Below, piece after piece: positions 48,230 through 58,576 of a DNA stretch of 64,000 bases (its first letter is position 1; the number at the start of each line of letters is the position of its first letter). The stretch is from Straminergon stramineum (Eukaryota; Streptophyta; Bryopsida; Hypnales; Calliergonaceae): assembly GCA_963920665.1 (NCBI GenBank), contig OY987267.1, forward strand, positions 22,754,001 to 22,818,000, in the 5' to 3' direction. A program made the translations under genes and the position numbers. The notes under the pieces are model-generated. The model was not told the DNA's origin. It was given only the letters and a program-made list of their open reading frames with translations, and ran no database searches.

Positions 48230-49702
48230 TTATTTTGTGTTGAGGTAGTCCTTCAAAATGGGCTCCGGACCCATTTGCTGTAATTCTGCATCAGACTTCC
48301 CTATGCTAGCTCTATTCCACTTATACCAATCCGAAAAAAAACAACTTTCTGCCCTCAAACCTTCCAACTCCGATACCATCAATGGTAATCTTTGCTCATC
48401 GAACTTCACCAACTTCTCAAGCGTTGCTACTTCTCCAGCAACACTACCATATGTTGAGGAAGAAGCCAAAAGCTCTACTTTTGGAACGTGCTGGACGGCA
48501 GCCTCGTAATATTCTTTTTCCTTCTCTATTATTTGAAGTTCTAGGCTTCGCCTTTCATTCTCTGCCTGCTGACGTTTGCGGACAAGGGTTTCGAGTTTTA
48601 ATTCCCATATCAAATAATGGTCCATTTTATGCACCTTCCCACTCTTCATTTCCTTCAAAGAAAAATCGCGATTTCTTTTGAAGGAATGGAAGCCCTTGTC
48701 ATTCTCTTCGATGACGTTCGTTATGGCCTTCAACCGTTGCTTCAACACCTCTACGAAAGTGGGATTCATTTCTTGCTCCTTCAAAGTTTTCAATTGCTCG
48801 TTCTTTGCACGCAATGCTAATTTTGCACTTTCTATTTTGGCAAGCAACATTGCCTCTTCATTTTCTGAATCGCTTCCTCCACCACTCTCGTCACCCTCTC
48901 GCAAAACGGGGTCCACTCTCCTAGCCACCCCATCATCCATGCCTTCTTCATCCGTATCTTGTACTATGATGGGCTCTTGAGCTAATTGTCCACTTTGGTC
49001 GACTCCCACATCCACAGCCAACCTAGATTCTTGTATGGCAACCTCCTCCTCATCGCTGTGGAAAGAATGTCCATCGTATTCATGGGTGTGTAGATCAGAG
49101 CTAGAAGTCTCTGACCAAACCACGCTTTCATCACGAACAAATGACTTCCCACGCTTCACCTTGGATAACATCTTCTTTACATCCACAGGTTCATCTGGTG
49201 GTAAAATTTTTGCAGTCTCTGGAATGATCGCAATAGGGACCTCCTTCAATGTTGACCAATCCACCTCCTTCTTCAACACATATTCAGCATACACCATTCT
49301 CACAAGAAAGAAACAGAAATTGTTGTTTCGGTAAGTTGAGTCCTCCAAATACAAGTGCTTCCACACCTCACAACATCTAAGTATGAAGCTCTCATCCTTG
49401 GAGTATACAAGATTTACTTTGTTTTGCTTCAAATGCTCTTTGTGCCGACACAAGGGAAATAATTTGTTGATGTGGCACCAATCCACGTATTTGCAAACAG
49501 TTTTGTAACTCCAAGGCTCAGGTTCATTTCTCCAACCTTTAAATGCCTTAATCTTTGGATGGATCAAAATGGCCACATGCTTCTTGTGAATTTTACCGGA
49601 CCGTTTCCGACCCTTGTCGTGGATGAGCTTCATCTCTTGTCGTGTAAGGCGTTTGATTGTGGCAGGCGTCAATGGTGGGGGCTCATTCTCCATAGTGCTC
49701 AA
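48230..49702 (-). CDS. WCHIK-domain coiled-coil protein (module B)
   Basis: 490 residues, intact, TAA stop. The start MSTMENEPPP is taken because it gives the shared domain the same offset as in module A. Residues 35-153 are the shared domain (FKGW, DWCHINKLFP, RH, NKVNLVY, FILRCCEVW, KKEVDWSTLK), with motif spacing identical to module A. An acidic region (about 195-275) and a long charged coiled coil (about 280-440) follow, then YKWNRASIGK and a short tail. No RING. This is the only module without a stop in its frame, so it is the best candidate for a live gene. Its array and TATA-like core lie at 49996-50300 upstream. Function unknown. Confidence 0.72.
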   Translation of the reverse strand: MSTMENEPPPLTPATIKRLTRQEMKLIHDKGRKRSGKIHKKHVAILIHPKIKAFKGWRNEPEPWSYKTVCKYVDWCHINKLFPLCRHKEHLKQNKVNLVYSKDESFILRCCEVWKHLYLEDSTYRNNNFCFFLVRMVYAEYVLKKEVDWSTLKEVPIAIIPETAKILPPDEPVDVKKMLSKVKRGKSFVRDESVVWSETSSSDLHTHEYDGHSFHSDEEEVAIQESRLAVDVGVDQSGQLAQEPIIVQDTDEEGMDDGVARRVDPVLREGDESGGGSDSENEEAMLLAKIESAKLALRAKNEQLKTLKEQEMNPTFVEVLKQRLKAITNVIEENDKGFHSFKRNRDFSLKEMKSGKVHKMDHYLIWELKLETLVRKRQQAENERRSLELQIIEKEKEYYEAAVQHVPKVELLASSSTYGSVAGEVATLEKLVKFDEQRLPLMVSELEGLRAESCFFSDWYKWNRASIGKSDAELQQMGPEPILKDYLNTK

Positions 49703-49934
49703 TCTATACGATCAATTCTACTCGGATACTATGCCAAATATACCAAGCCTAAAACCGTGGTTGTCCAAACTTAAATCTATTACCTTGTGGTAATTCACAT
49801 TTACAAATACATCAACATGAGCATTTACAATCACAATCAAGTTTCAAACAATTCGGTGTGATTTACAATCAATGGATGAAAGTGACATGAGGAGACATAG
49901 AATATCCTCCTCACAACACCCACCTCCCTTCTCA

Positions 49935-50310
49935 AGCCTGCAATTAGCCACTTCCAGGTGGATAAAAGACAAGGCGCAAAAGGGAAAGATGGGAGACTAC
50001 GAGTTTAGGGTCTGATTTTGTACCCGCAGTCGCCTCAGGGCGAGCACGGCTCTGGATGGGGCGCATGCGGGTCCAAGGGGGGGGGCGTGTGCGGGTCGGG
50101 AAGGCGACCGCGGGTCCAGGACCACTGCTAGCGACCGCGGCTGATGGCGACTGCGGGTAAGGTGGGGCGACAACGGGTCTGGCGCGACCGCGGGTGAGGG
50201 AACGCACATTGGGGGCGCATGCGGATCTGGGCGACTGCGGGTCTGGTGCAACCGCGACTGGGGCGCGTGCGGGTCTAGGCGACCGCGGGTCCCAAACCCC
50301 CGACCGCAAA
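49935..50310 (-). promoter_or_regulatory. GC-rich array B with core promoter and leader motif (module B)
   Basis: In gene sense the array runs ACCCGC[GA]GTCGC units from 50310 down to about 50040. Next to the TATA-like sequence the last unit is inverted: GGCGACTGCGGGTACAAAAT (50015-50034). About 45 bp further, at 49945-49975, lies TTTTATCCACCTGGAAGTGG, nearly the same as in modules C and E. The predicted ATG is about 310 bp below the TATA-like site. Confidence 0.7.
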
Positions 50311-50571
50311 GGCACATACCTTCACTGAATAGTGAAATTAGATTGCCTTAACAATTAGATTGACTTACCCCCAAATGAACCATGCAAAGAATTCATATTC
50401 AAACCCAAATGCATGCAAGTAGGTGATGTGTCTATACAATACTCAATATTTTGGGTCCAAACATGCACTTCACATTAAAAATAGTTTATACACTTGCATT
50501 GCTTTTCCAAAATGAGATGCTCATAAGGTGGCCAACGTTACTATTCCACTAGAAAACTATTACATCAAATC

Positions 50572-52029
50572 CTATGAGAGGAGAGAGTCCTGAAAGACTA
50601 ATTCGGGTGGTTTCATTAACCATGGTTTACCCATGAGGAGGTCCACCACTTGCGCACGTGTTGGTCTTTTGTTAACATCAACATCAACTAGTTCACGTAA
50701 CTTCATGGCAAAATACCTTGATGACTCATGATTTCTAAATAAGTCCTTGTCGTATTCAACCATGTNNNNNNNNNNNNNNNNNNNNNNNNNNNNNNNNNNN
50801 NNNNNNNNNNNNNNNNNNNNNNNNNNNNNNNNNNNNNNNNNNNNNNNNNNNNNNNNNNNNNNNNNNNNNNNNNNNNNNNNNNNNNNNNNNNNNNNNNNNN
50901 NNNNNNNNNNNNNNNNNNNNNNNNNNNNNNNNNNNNNNNNNNNNNNNNNNNNNNNNNNNNNNNNNTGCACGAGACTTGTCACATAAACCAGGGCCCACGC
51001 CAACTTTGCCTTGTGTCTTCGAAAGAGGCTAATTTCTTTTTGTTGCTAGCCTGTAAGTTGCTTGACCAACTTGATTTCATGCCATTCCGCATGCGACACC
51101 ACCTTCTCATTCAAATGAAGCAACTCTTTGAAATTACCACCATTCCACCACAAAGTGTATGCTTCCATTGTTTGGTTATGGACAGCTAGGAATTTAATAA
51201 TGGCCGGATGATTCAATGGGCATACCAAAGCCTCCACTGACCGTTCTACCCTCGCATCGCGTTTGTTCCTTTGCTTTGACAATTTCCCCGCGAAATGTAC
51301 ATGCGCTGGGATCGTGGACATCCCTTCAATGCGTACCTTGCGCACCTTTGCATATCCTCCTTGACGGTCAAATCCAGTAAGTGGGACCACCTTGGCCTCT
51401 GAGTAGACCCACATGATACATGAACCACTATCTCTTGTAAATGCAGCCTTCAATGCATCCGTCTGCCACCCCATACCCCTAGCTTCAGACCTTGACAATC
51501 TTTTTGCTTCAATTTGCCACCAATCCATCTTCTCATGGAACTCCTGGGCCCTATCCGTTTCTCCAAATCCAGGCACTATAGGTCGCAACTCAAGCATCAA
51601 CTTCTTGGTGTTGAATATACCAGTTTGTAGGCAATTGCCAATCCACGTTTGCCATTGGTTGAAATACACTTCATCCACATCTGCATAGTCCGAAGATTCC
51701 TTGCATTTCCTTGTAATAAATTCCTCCAACTCATCCTTCAAGGATTGGATGCCTGCCTCTTTATTTCTCAAGTATTTCCTCTCCAAATATTGTACACTTT
51801 TTTCCTCATACCATTGGAGACAAGCCTCATGTGCATAGGTCGTATATTGTGCTGGAGGATAGGTAGGGTCCTTATCGTGTGCTGTCTTGGACTTCTTTGT
51901 CTTGGATGGTCCGGCACCCCCAATTACCTCCTTGGTAGTTATATCTACAACAAATGCTGCAGGATTATCAAGATCCTTCTCCCAAGCCGATATCCGACCC
52001 GTACTACTTCCTTCCTTTGAAGTAGACAT
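50572..52029 (-). pseudogene. Protein kinase-like gene, broken by a TAG and by an assembly gap (module C')
   Basis: The likely start is MSTSKEGSS at 52029 (frame open from 52158). Residues 60-210 form a helical region of unknown type. A kinase N-lobe follows: Gly-rich loop GFDRQGGYAKVRKV (219-232), FAGK with the candidate lysine at 249, NHPAIIKFLAVH, and hinge-like YTLWWNGGNFKELL (291-304). A TAG at 51046-51048 interrupts the frame, which resumes without shift (HKAKLAWALVYVTSL, helix E-like) until the N run. Beyond the gap the same strand gives the C-lobe end VDVNKRPTRAQVVDLLMGKP and a TAG stop at 50572. The HRD and DFG segments fall in the gap, so catalytic competence cannot be judged. It shares the array promoter with the WCHIK modules but not their N-terminal domain. 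Confidence 0.72.
50766..50965. other. Assembly gap (200 N)
   Basis: Exactly 200 undetermined bases, placed across the kinase catalytic loop. The frame on the two sides agrees if the size is real. Confidence 0.99.
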
Positions 52030-52129
52030 GGTCCTCTTTTGAAAAACGAGGCGTTCTTGACTTGAACTTGGAGAGAAAAATGGGCAAAAACTTCCCCTTC
52101 TAAAATCACCTTGGCCCACAAGCACGCAT

Positions 52130-52430
52130 TCAGCCACTTCAAGGTGGATGAAAGCCAATGCGCAAGACCAAGAATGGCGACCGCGGGTCTGGGCGACTGC
52201 TTAAGTACCTGAGGTTGCCTTGGGGCGCGTGCGGGTCTGGCGCATGCGAAACGGGCGACCGCGGGTATGGGGCGACTGCGGGTATGGAGGCGACCGAGGG
52301 AGGGGCGACTGCAGGTTGGGGCGACCACGGGAGGGGGCGGCTGCGGGTTCCAGAGGTCCTCGGGGATGGAGGCGACCGTTCACGTGGGGGCGACCGCTAG
52401 TCCTGGGCGACCGCGGGTACAAAAAGGATG
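52130..52430 (-). promoter_or_regulatory. GC-rich array C with core promoter and leader motif (kinase-like module)
   Basis: Gene-sense ACCCGC[GA]GTCGCC units occupy about 52225-52430. An inverted unit abuts the TATA-like site, GGCAACCTCAGGTACTTAAG (52200-52219), and one normal unit lies just downstream of it. About 45 bp later the leader motif TTTCATCCACCTTGAAGTGG lies at 52134-52160. The predicted ATG is at 52029. Confidence 0.7.
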
Positions 52431-53434
52431 GACCATCCTAAATAATAGCTAAAAGGAACCTTGATATGGGGTAGAAACATTGGCATTACAACTTCCCACT
52501 TCTATTTCACTTGCTTTTGAATAAAATCATAAGACCACTATGATATGGTCTAGAATGTGGAATTAGATTTTGACTTGTTTCTTTATGGTTCCAAATATAT
52601 GTCTACAATGTTCACAAAGAAAAAAAAGGAATGGGCCAAAACGGAAAAAGGGAATCAGAAATATAAAAGTACGGGACATGATTGACTTCTATTGAAACAA
52701 AAAGGGAGAACTTGAAATACTTACATTCTACCTTTGCATAATGATATTATAGAGGTTACTTTAGAAGTGTCCAAAGTCTTTTTCTAATTTCTTCAAGTTT
52801 GCTCTACAATGAAGATGAATTCGGCTTTTTTACACAACCCTAAACCCTTTTGGGGTGGAAGAGGTCATAAATGCAAACATTCATGTTGCAAAGCACATTG
52901 AAATGAAGTAATGAACAATAAATGAAGCATATGCACATCAAGTCAAAAGATTGTTATCCTTGATGAAGACATTGTTCAAACCATCAAGGGTGTTTGAATG
53001 CTATCATTTCTTTTTTTTGCATGCCAATCCTTCAAAATTGGTCACCCACAAAATACAAGAAATTTCTAAATGGACAAATGGGACACCTTCGAAATCATCC
53101 TTCTTAGACGTTGTAAATTGTTAAGTTACAAATTATAGATGCGGTCTTCGGAAGTAAACTTTCCAAGGAGGACCACCCCTTCTTACACTACAAAATTTAC
53201 AAGATGATGAGATGCTCTTCTATACTATACAGAGAGTTTCTATCATTTATGGACTCAAAATTAGCCACCCCATCATTTAAAGATGAAGAACCGTCACATG
53301 CAAATCCTTATACAATGTACAATTTCTTTGGCTAAGTATTCTATGGAGGACATTCAATATGTTCTTGTAAAAGCTATCCAAGGTTTACTTCAACTTTTCT
53401 ATACAAAAAAATAATCTCTCTCCAAAGAGACAAA
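52431..53434. other. AT-rich intergenic DNA, nothing recognised
   Basis: No gene, element boundary or RNA gene was recognised. Confidence 0.45.
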
Positions 53435-53686
53435 ACGTCAAGTTTGGTCACTCCGATAGGTGAGCAAGAAACATCATTTGATTCCCAAGGTTTCGGAGAT
53501 GTGCTATGAGGGTTGAGACGATCAGTATTGAATTTCGTACGGAAATGTATGAAGTGCAAGGTTGCACCACATACATTTCCATCCGAAATTCAATACTGAT
53601 TTCTTATAACTCTCATGGACCATCCCCTAGACCTTGCGAATCAAATCACCTTCCCTCCTACATACCACAGGGAACTAGCTTGACGT
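53435..53686. repeat. Long hairpin with 117-nt arms
   Basis: Arms 53435-53551 and 53570-53686 pair with about 20-25% mismatches or small bulges. The innermost 30 bp (ATCAGTATTGAATTTCG and GGAAATGTATG) are nearly perfect. The 18-nt loop itself contains GTGCAA/TTGCAC. It could be a MITE or a small-RNA precursor. Confidence 0.75.
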
Positions 53687-53689
53687 CTT

Positions 53690-53830
53690 TTTTTTTTCTT
53701 TTTTGTCGGTTGGCTACAAGAACCAAACCAAATTGATGTCATTGGGGATCGAACCCGAGACCTCTACAAGAACAATGACTTCGAGGAAGCCAAAACCTTC
53801 CATGCATCACCTAAAGATGCCTTGAAGACC
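53690..53830 (-). repeat. Possible tRNA-derived SINE fragment
   Basis: The minus strand has GGTTCGATCC (an exact Pol III B-box) at about 53738-53747, preceded by GAGGTCTC. About 45 bp later comes an A-rich tail, ACAAAAAAGAAAAAAAAAG. No convincing A-box or cloverleaf was found, so this is not a tRNA gene. Confidence 0.3.
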
Positions 53831-53904
53831 CCAAGGTCCTAATGAAGTGACTTGTTCTTGGATGTTAAAAGTTGAACTCGTTATACTTATTAAAACTTCT
53901 TTGG

Positions 53905-54800
53905 ATTGGAAGGCACGCCCTCACCCGCGGTCGCCCCCCAATCCACGAAATTGGGCTCGAAACCACCAGGACCTGAAGTCGCCCCCACCCGCGCTCGCCC
54001 ATGACCTGAAGTCGCCCCCCACCCGTGGTCGCCCCCCCTCCATCCACCAAATTAGGCTCGAACCACCAAAACAGAAGACCGCGCCCCCACCCGCAGTCGC
54101 CCAGGACCTGAAGTCGCCCCCCACCCGCAGTCGCCCCCCCCCTCCGCCAAATTAGTTTGGAAACCACCAAAACAGAAGACCGCGTTCCCACCCGCGGTCG
54201 CCCAGGACCTGAAGTCGCCCCCAAGCCGCGGTCGCCCCTCCATCCACCAAATTGGGCTCGAAACCACCAGGACCTGAAGTCGCCCCCAAGCCACGGTCGC
54301 CCCCCCCCTCCACCAAATTAGTCTGGAAACCACCAAAACAGAAGACCGCGCCCCCAGTCGCGGTCGCCCAGGACCTGAAGTCGCCCCCCCACCCAAGGTC
54401 GCCCCCAATCCACCAAATTGGCCTCGAAACCACCAGGACCTGAAGTCGCCCCCACCCGCGGTCGCCCAGGACCTGAACTCGCCCCCGACCCGCAGTCGCC
54501 CCCAATCCACCAAATTGGCCTCAAAACCACAAGGACCTGAAGTCGCCCCTACCCGCGGTCGCCCGAGACCTGAACTCGCCCCCCACCCGCAGCCACACCC
54601 CATTCCACCAAATTGGGCTCAACAACAACAAGCCAGAAATCCAACCCCCACCCGCAGTCGCCCAGAATCTGAACTCGCCCCCACTCGCAGTCGCCCCATT
54701 CCACCGAATTGGGCTCAACAACAACAAGCAAGAAGACCAAGCGCCTACCCGCGGTCGCCCGGGACCTGAAGTCGCCCCCCACCAGCAATCGCCTCTATCT
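53905..54800 (+). repeat. Orphan GC-rich array D with about 100-bp higher-order repeat
   Basis: The ACCCGC[GA]GTCGCCC motif is embedded in a longer repeat that also holds CACCAAATTGGGCTCGAAAC and AGGACCTGAAGTCGCCC. About eight or nine repeats of 95-110 bp can be followed, with two alternating spacer types (CACCAGGACCTG and CACCAAAACAGAAGACCGCG). Unlike the other arrays it has no gene just downstream. Long open frames on either strand are repeat artefacts. Confidence 0.8.
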
Positions 54801-54998
54801 TAAAGTCACGCCAGTCGAGAAACCACCGTAGCAGAAGATGTGAGCCATCTCCAACACTAATGAAGTCAGACTTAATTGCGTGCTTCATTGACTACAACTG
54901 ACCTGTCCTTCAATATTGGTAGCGAGTTAATACTACAAAATCAGTCTATAAATATAGAATTATAGTAAGACTAATTAGAAAAATTGAAGAGGGTTTTC

Positions 54999-55050
54999 CA
55001 AACCCTAAACCCTAACCCTATACCCTAAACCCTATACCCTAAACCCTATA
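54999..55050 (+). repeat. Interstitial telomere-like repeat
   Basis: About seven units of CCCTAAA and its variant CCCTATA in tandem, matching the plant telomere repeat. It is short, impure and internal, so it is not a chromosome end. Confidence 0.85.
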
Positions 55051-55329
55051 GAAAAACCATGGACCTTCTCCATGTATGCCACCCCAAAAGTAATGTACTT
55101 CTATTTTTTAGGGTGGATAAAATGATAAACATATGTGATTTGCTTTTCATTATATGTCATAAAAAAGTTTGAACTCCTAAACCTTGCACTTGTAAGATAT
55201 AAACCATTGAAGGTGTCATTTCCAAACTTTTTAATCTTCAATAAATTCAATATTCATTCACCCCTTCAAATGTGTTTTAAATCCCCTTGATGTATCAAGA
55301 GGAGGACCCTATTTAAATTCCTATGTTTA

Positions 55330-56245
55330 AAGATGGAAAATGAAATGACGAGGAGAAGGGCTTTCCCAAGTCTCCATTTTTAAAAAACACTTCCTATGTA
55401 GATCAAAAGATTTTTTCTTCATGCATCTCATGGTGTTAGTATTTTTTTTGTACATCGTTTCCCCCCAAAGGGAATGTCTCCTCCAAATGTACTCCCTCTA
55501 AAAATTAAAATAGGAAATGGTCATGTTGAATTTTACATGAGCACGAAGAAAAAAAAATTGTGAAGGAGAAGAGCTTCCCCAAGCCTCCATTTTTAAAAAC
55601 CATTTCTTATGAAGATCAAAAGATTTTTTCTTCATGCATCTCATGGTGTTAGTATTTTTTTTGTACATCGTTTCTCCCCAAAGGGAATGTCTCCTCCAAA
55701 TGTACTCCCTCTAAAAATTAAAATAGGAAATGGCCATGTTGAATTTTACATGAGCACGAAGAAAAAAAAATTGTGAAGGAGAAGAGCTTCCCCAAGCCTC
55801 CATTTTTAAAAACCATTTCTTATGGAGATCAAAAGATTTTTTCTTCATGCATCTCATGGTGTTAGTATTTTTTTTGTACATCATTTATTCATTTCCCCCA
55901 AAGAGAAGGTCTCCTCCAAATGTACTCCCTCTAAAAATTAAAATAGGAAATGGTCATGTTGAATTTTACATGAGCATGCGGAAAAAGAAAATGTCAAGGA
56001 GAAGAGCTTTCCCAAGTCTCCATTTTTTAAAACCACTTTTGATGTAGATAAAAAGATTTTTTCTTCATGCATCCCATAGTTTCAGTATTTTATTTGTATA
56101 TCGTTTCCCCCCACAAGGAAAGGTCTCCTTTTAATGTACTCCCTCCAAAAATGAAAGTAGGAAATGGTTACGTTGAATTTTACATGACCACATGGATAGA
56201 TGAAGAAGAAATAAAATGTTAGGAAGAAGGGCTTTTCCAACTCTC
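55330..56245. repeat. 213-225 bp tandem satellite, four-plus copies
   Basis: The block 'ggagaagagctt..ccaag' recurs at about 55351, 55563, 55776, 55996 and 56221. Between occurrences the same landmarks appear in order: 'agattttttcttcatgcatc', 'tttgtacatcgttt', 'tctcctccaaatgtactccc' and 'gaattttacatgag'. Copies 2 and 3 are almost identical, while outer copies diverge. Confidence 0.9.
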
Positions 56246-56424
56246 CACTTCGTCAACCAATTCTCTTTCTTTATTACTTAATTAACTTTTGATCACTTTG
56301 TCTTGAATGCCTCATTCTTAGAATTTTCTGGAGTTAATCCTCAGAAAAGGGGGGAGCGGTACTTGAAAAGTTTGAACACCTTCCCTCCAATTTGTTAGGG
56401 CGGAAACTCAAACTCATGTTTTTT

Positions 56425-56890
56425 GGCGCCCCTGACCCATGGACGCCCCTGACCCGAGGTCGCCCCATACGCAGCCGCTCCCATCGTCATGAACTGGGAA
56501 AGACCTATTGGAATCTGAGACCCGCGGTCGCCCCATTACCCGCGGTCGCCCAGGAAATGACCTGTGGTCGCCCTATATGCAGCCGCCCCCTGTACCCGTG
56601 GTCGCCCCATTACCCGAGGTCGCCTAGGAAAAGAACTGTGGTCGCCATATGCAACCGCCCCCCTATACCCGCGGTCACCCTGCACCCGAGGTCTCCTTCC
56701 AGAAACTGTAATTTTTCCTGAATGGCAGTTTCTGAACAGTGGGACCCAGACCCGCAGTCGCCCAAGACCCGCACGCGCCCTCTTCCCACACACGCCCTAG
56801 GCGACTTCGCGTATTTAAGGGGATACTGGATTTCCAAGTCGTCACTTCCTTCGTCGCACCGCGCCTTTCATCCGCCTTGAAGCGTCTGAC
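56425..56890 (+). promoter_or_regulatory. GC-rich array E with core promoter and leader motif (module C)
   Basis: Gene-sense ACCCG[CAT][GA]GTCGCCC units run from about 56450 to 56790 with one non-repeat interruption (56700-56745). The final unit is inverted and fused to a TATA-like site: GGCGACTTCGCGTATTTAAG (56800-56819). The leader motif CTTTCATCCGCCTTGAAGCG follows at about 56864-56883, and the ATG at 57017. Confidence 0.75.
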
Positions 56891-57016
56891 TGCCAGTTCG
56901 TGGGTTGGAAGTTTGGGCATCTACACGTGTTGTGGCTTCCACGTTTACGAGTTCATTTCTTCGGTTATATTATCAACAAAAGTCTAGTTCTCTTTACGCT
57001 AGAGTGACAAGACAAG

Positions 57017-58150
57017 ATGACGAAGAAGAAAGGAGATCGCCATAGCAGGCAACGACGCGCCCTTCTTGACCCAGCGGCTAAGGCATATCGGGGATGGCGT
57101 CATGTAAATTCCGATTGGACCTTGACGACTTGCAAGTTATTTGTGGATTGGTGCCATATCGACAAGCTCTTCCCTTACCATCGACACATTCACCATGTGA
57201 AGCAAAACCAAGCAAATCTTCATTACTGCAAGGATGATGCATTTGTCCAGAGATGTATTGAAGTGTACCGAGCATTGTACGGAAAGCGAAAAATTCCACG
57301 GAGCGAAGTCTCAATGGGCATATGCCAAATGGTATATGCAGAGTTACAATTGGGGAAAACGGTAGATTGGATGACCTTCAAGACATCCAAGAATGTCACG
57401 CTTCCAGATACAAAAGACATTCCCAGAGCGGGTCCTTCAAATAATCCTCGGGATGGGCTAGGGCCCAAAAAGAACATTATAGAAGGAGTGGCAGATGAGG
57501 ATTATGTTTGGTCAACGTCAACTGGAGAATCGGACTCCGATGAAGAGCCATTGCCTAAACCTAGGGACAGGATGGAAGATACATCAATGGAAGAAAACTT
57601 AGCATTGGTGGTATCAGAAGAAGGCAACATGCAACGGACCACACCAACGGATGGAGAACCTTTTATGTCTGTGGAACCGATAGGGGTCTGTCCTCCTGAA
57701 GATGACGAAGTGTTCCATTACGTGCAAGCTCGCTTGCAAGAAATTAATGAAGATTGGTTGGATGGGGAGAGTGAAGCCGAAGAAGAGATTCCTTTGACCT
57801 TGATGAATTTGCCTTCCATGGAAGGATTGCGTGAAATGGAACAAGAACATCAAGGTGTACTTGGAGAAGACAATAAATGGCGGACGAAAGAATCCTATAA
57901 AGTGGAGTTGGAGATGCTTTTAAAGGATCTTGAAGAAAAAGAAAGGGAGTGTGAGATCATCGAGAAGCGAAGCGCACAAGAGATTCAGGTTGAGGATGTG
58001 GGCACCCTCAAAGAACTAATTCAAGCTAGACAAACTCGTTTGGCAGCCCAACAAAGAGAAATGGAACAACTGGAACAATTTTACCTCAAGTTCAATAAGG
58101 GAGAAGATGGAGGTTCTAGTTCAAATGTCAATCCTGTTATGGATGAATGA
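57017..58150 (+). CDS. WCHIK-domain coiled-coil protein (module C)
   Basis: 377 residues from the first ATG (MTKKKGDRHS). The shared domain is at residues 5-122: YRGW, WTLTTCKLFVDWCHIDKLFP, RH, NQANLHY, FVQRCIEVY, GKTVDWMTFK. Motif spacing equals that in modules A and B to within one residue. An acidic middle and a Glu/Lys/Gln-rich coiled coil (about 270-365) follow. The frame ends at TGA 58148-58150 (followed by C) but stays open in the same frame to 58576, giving about 141 further codons of coiled-coil protein (STLNRLKEMKDADPIDRSLQ ...). Either the gene has acquired a nonsense mutation or the short form is made. Function unknown. Confidence 0.68.
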   Translation: MTKKKGDRHSRQRRALLDPAAKAYRGWRHVNSDWTLTTCKLFVDWCHIDKLFPYHRHIHHVKQNQANLHYCKDDAFVQRCIEVYRALYGKRKIPRSEVSMGICQMVYAELQLGKTVDWMTFKTSKNVTLPDTKDIPRAGPSNNPRDGLGPKKNIIEGVADEDYVWSTSTGESDSDEEPLPKPRDRMEDTSMEENLALVVSEEGNMQRTTPTDGEPFMSVEPIGVCPPEDDEVFHYVQARLQEINEDWLDGESEAEEEIPLTLMNLPSMEGLREMEQEHQGVLGEDNKWRTKESYKVELEMLLKDLEEKERECEIIEKRSAQEIQVEDVGTLKELIQARQTRLAAQQREMEQLEQFYLKFNKGEDGGSSSNVNPVMDE

Positions 58151-58576
58151 CTTCAAACAATAATGGGAAAATGTAGGATGGAAGAAAACAACCTTGCCAT
58201 TGAAAAAGGAGGTGTGGAAAAGGCAAGATCGACATTGAATCGCTTGAAGGAGATGAAGGATGCAGATCCTATTGACCGGTCGTTGCAATCGGATTCATTG
58301 TCTGTGGATGTTGAAGATTCATCATCCACTACAGAAATAGAGAAGTTGAAGATGAAGTTAGCGTCTGTGAAAAGATTGGAACAGAAGTTGGAGGAAAAGA
58401 TGTCGTGGCCGAAGGCACACATCAGGTTCATGTCATTGTTCAAGAAGTGGTGGATCCAAAATAAGATGTGGAACCATGACCTGACTCTTTTGAAGAGGGA
58501 AGAGAGAGTGGCAAGAGCTCAAATAGAATTGGAAAAGAAGAAAAGGGAAGAACAAGGGGAAATGGATGGAGTATAA
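58151..58576 (+). pseudogene. In-frame C-terminal extension of module C beyond a TGA
   Basis: A highly charged coiled-coil segment continues in the same frame, containing STTEIEKLKMKLASVKRLEQ, FKKWWIQNKMWNHDLTLLKR and a Lys/Glu-rich end, with a TAA stop. A 42-nt GT...AG span covering the stop (58136-58177) is too short to be a credible plant intron. Confidence 0.55.

Noticed and set aside
53690..53830. tRNA gene suggested by an exact B-box
   Set aside because: No acceptor stem, anticodon arm or A-box can be folded; better explained as a SINE relic.
54999..55050. True chromosome end
   Set aside because: Only about 50 bp of impure units, followed by satellite and genes on the same sequence.
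58136..58177. Intron removing the TGA of module C
   Set aside because: The GT...AG span is 42 nt, below credible plant intron size, and the surrounding sequence reads as continuous coding.
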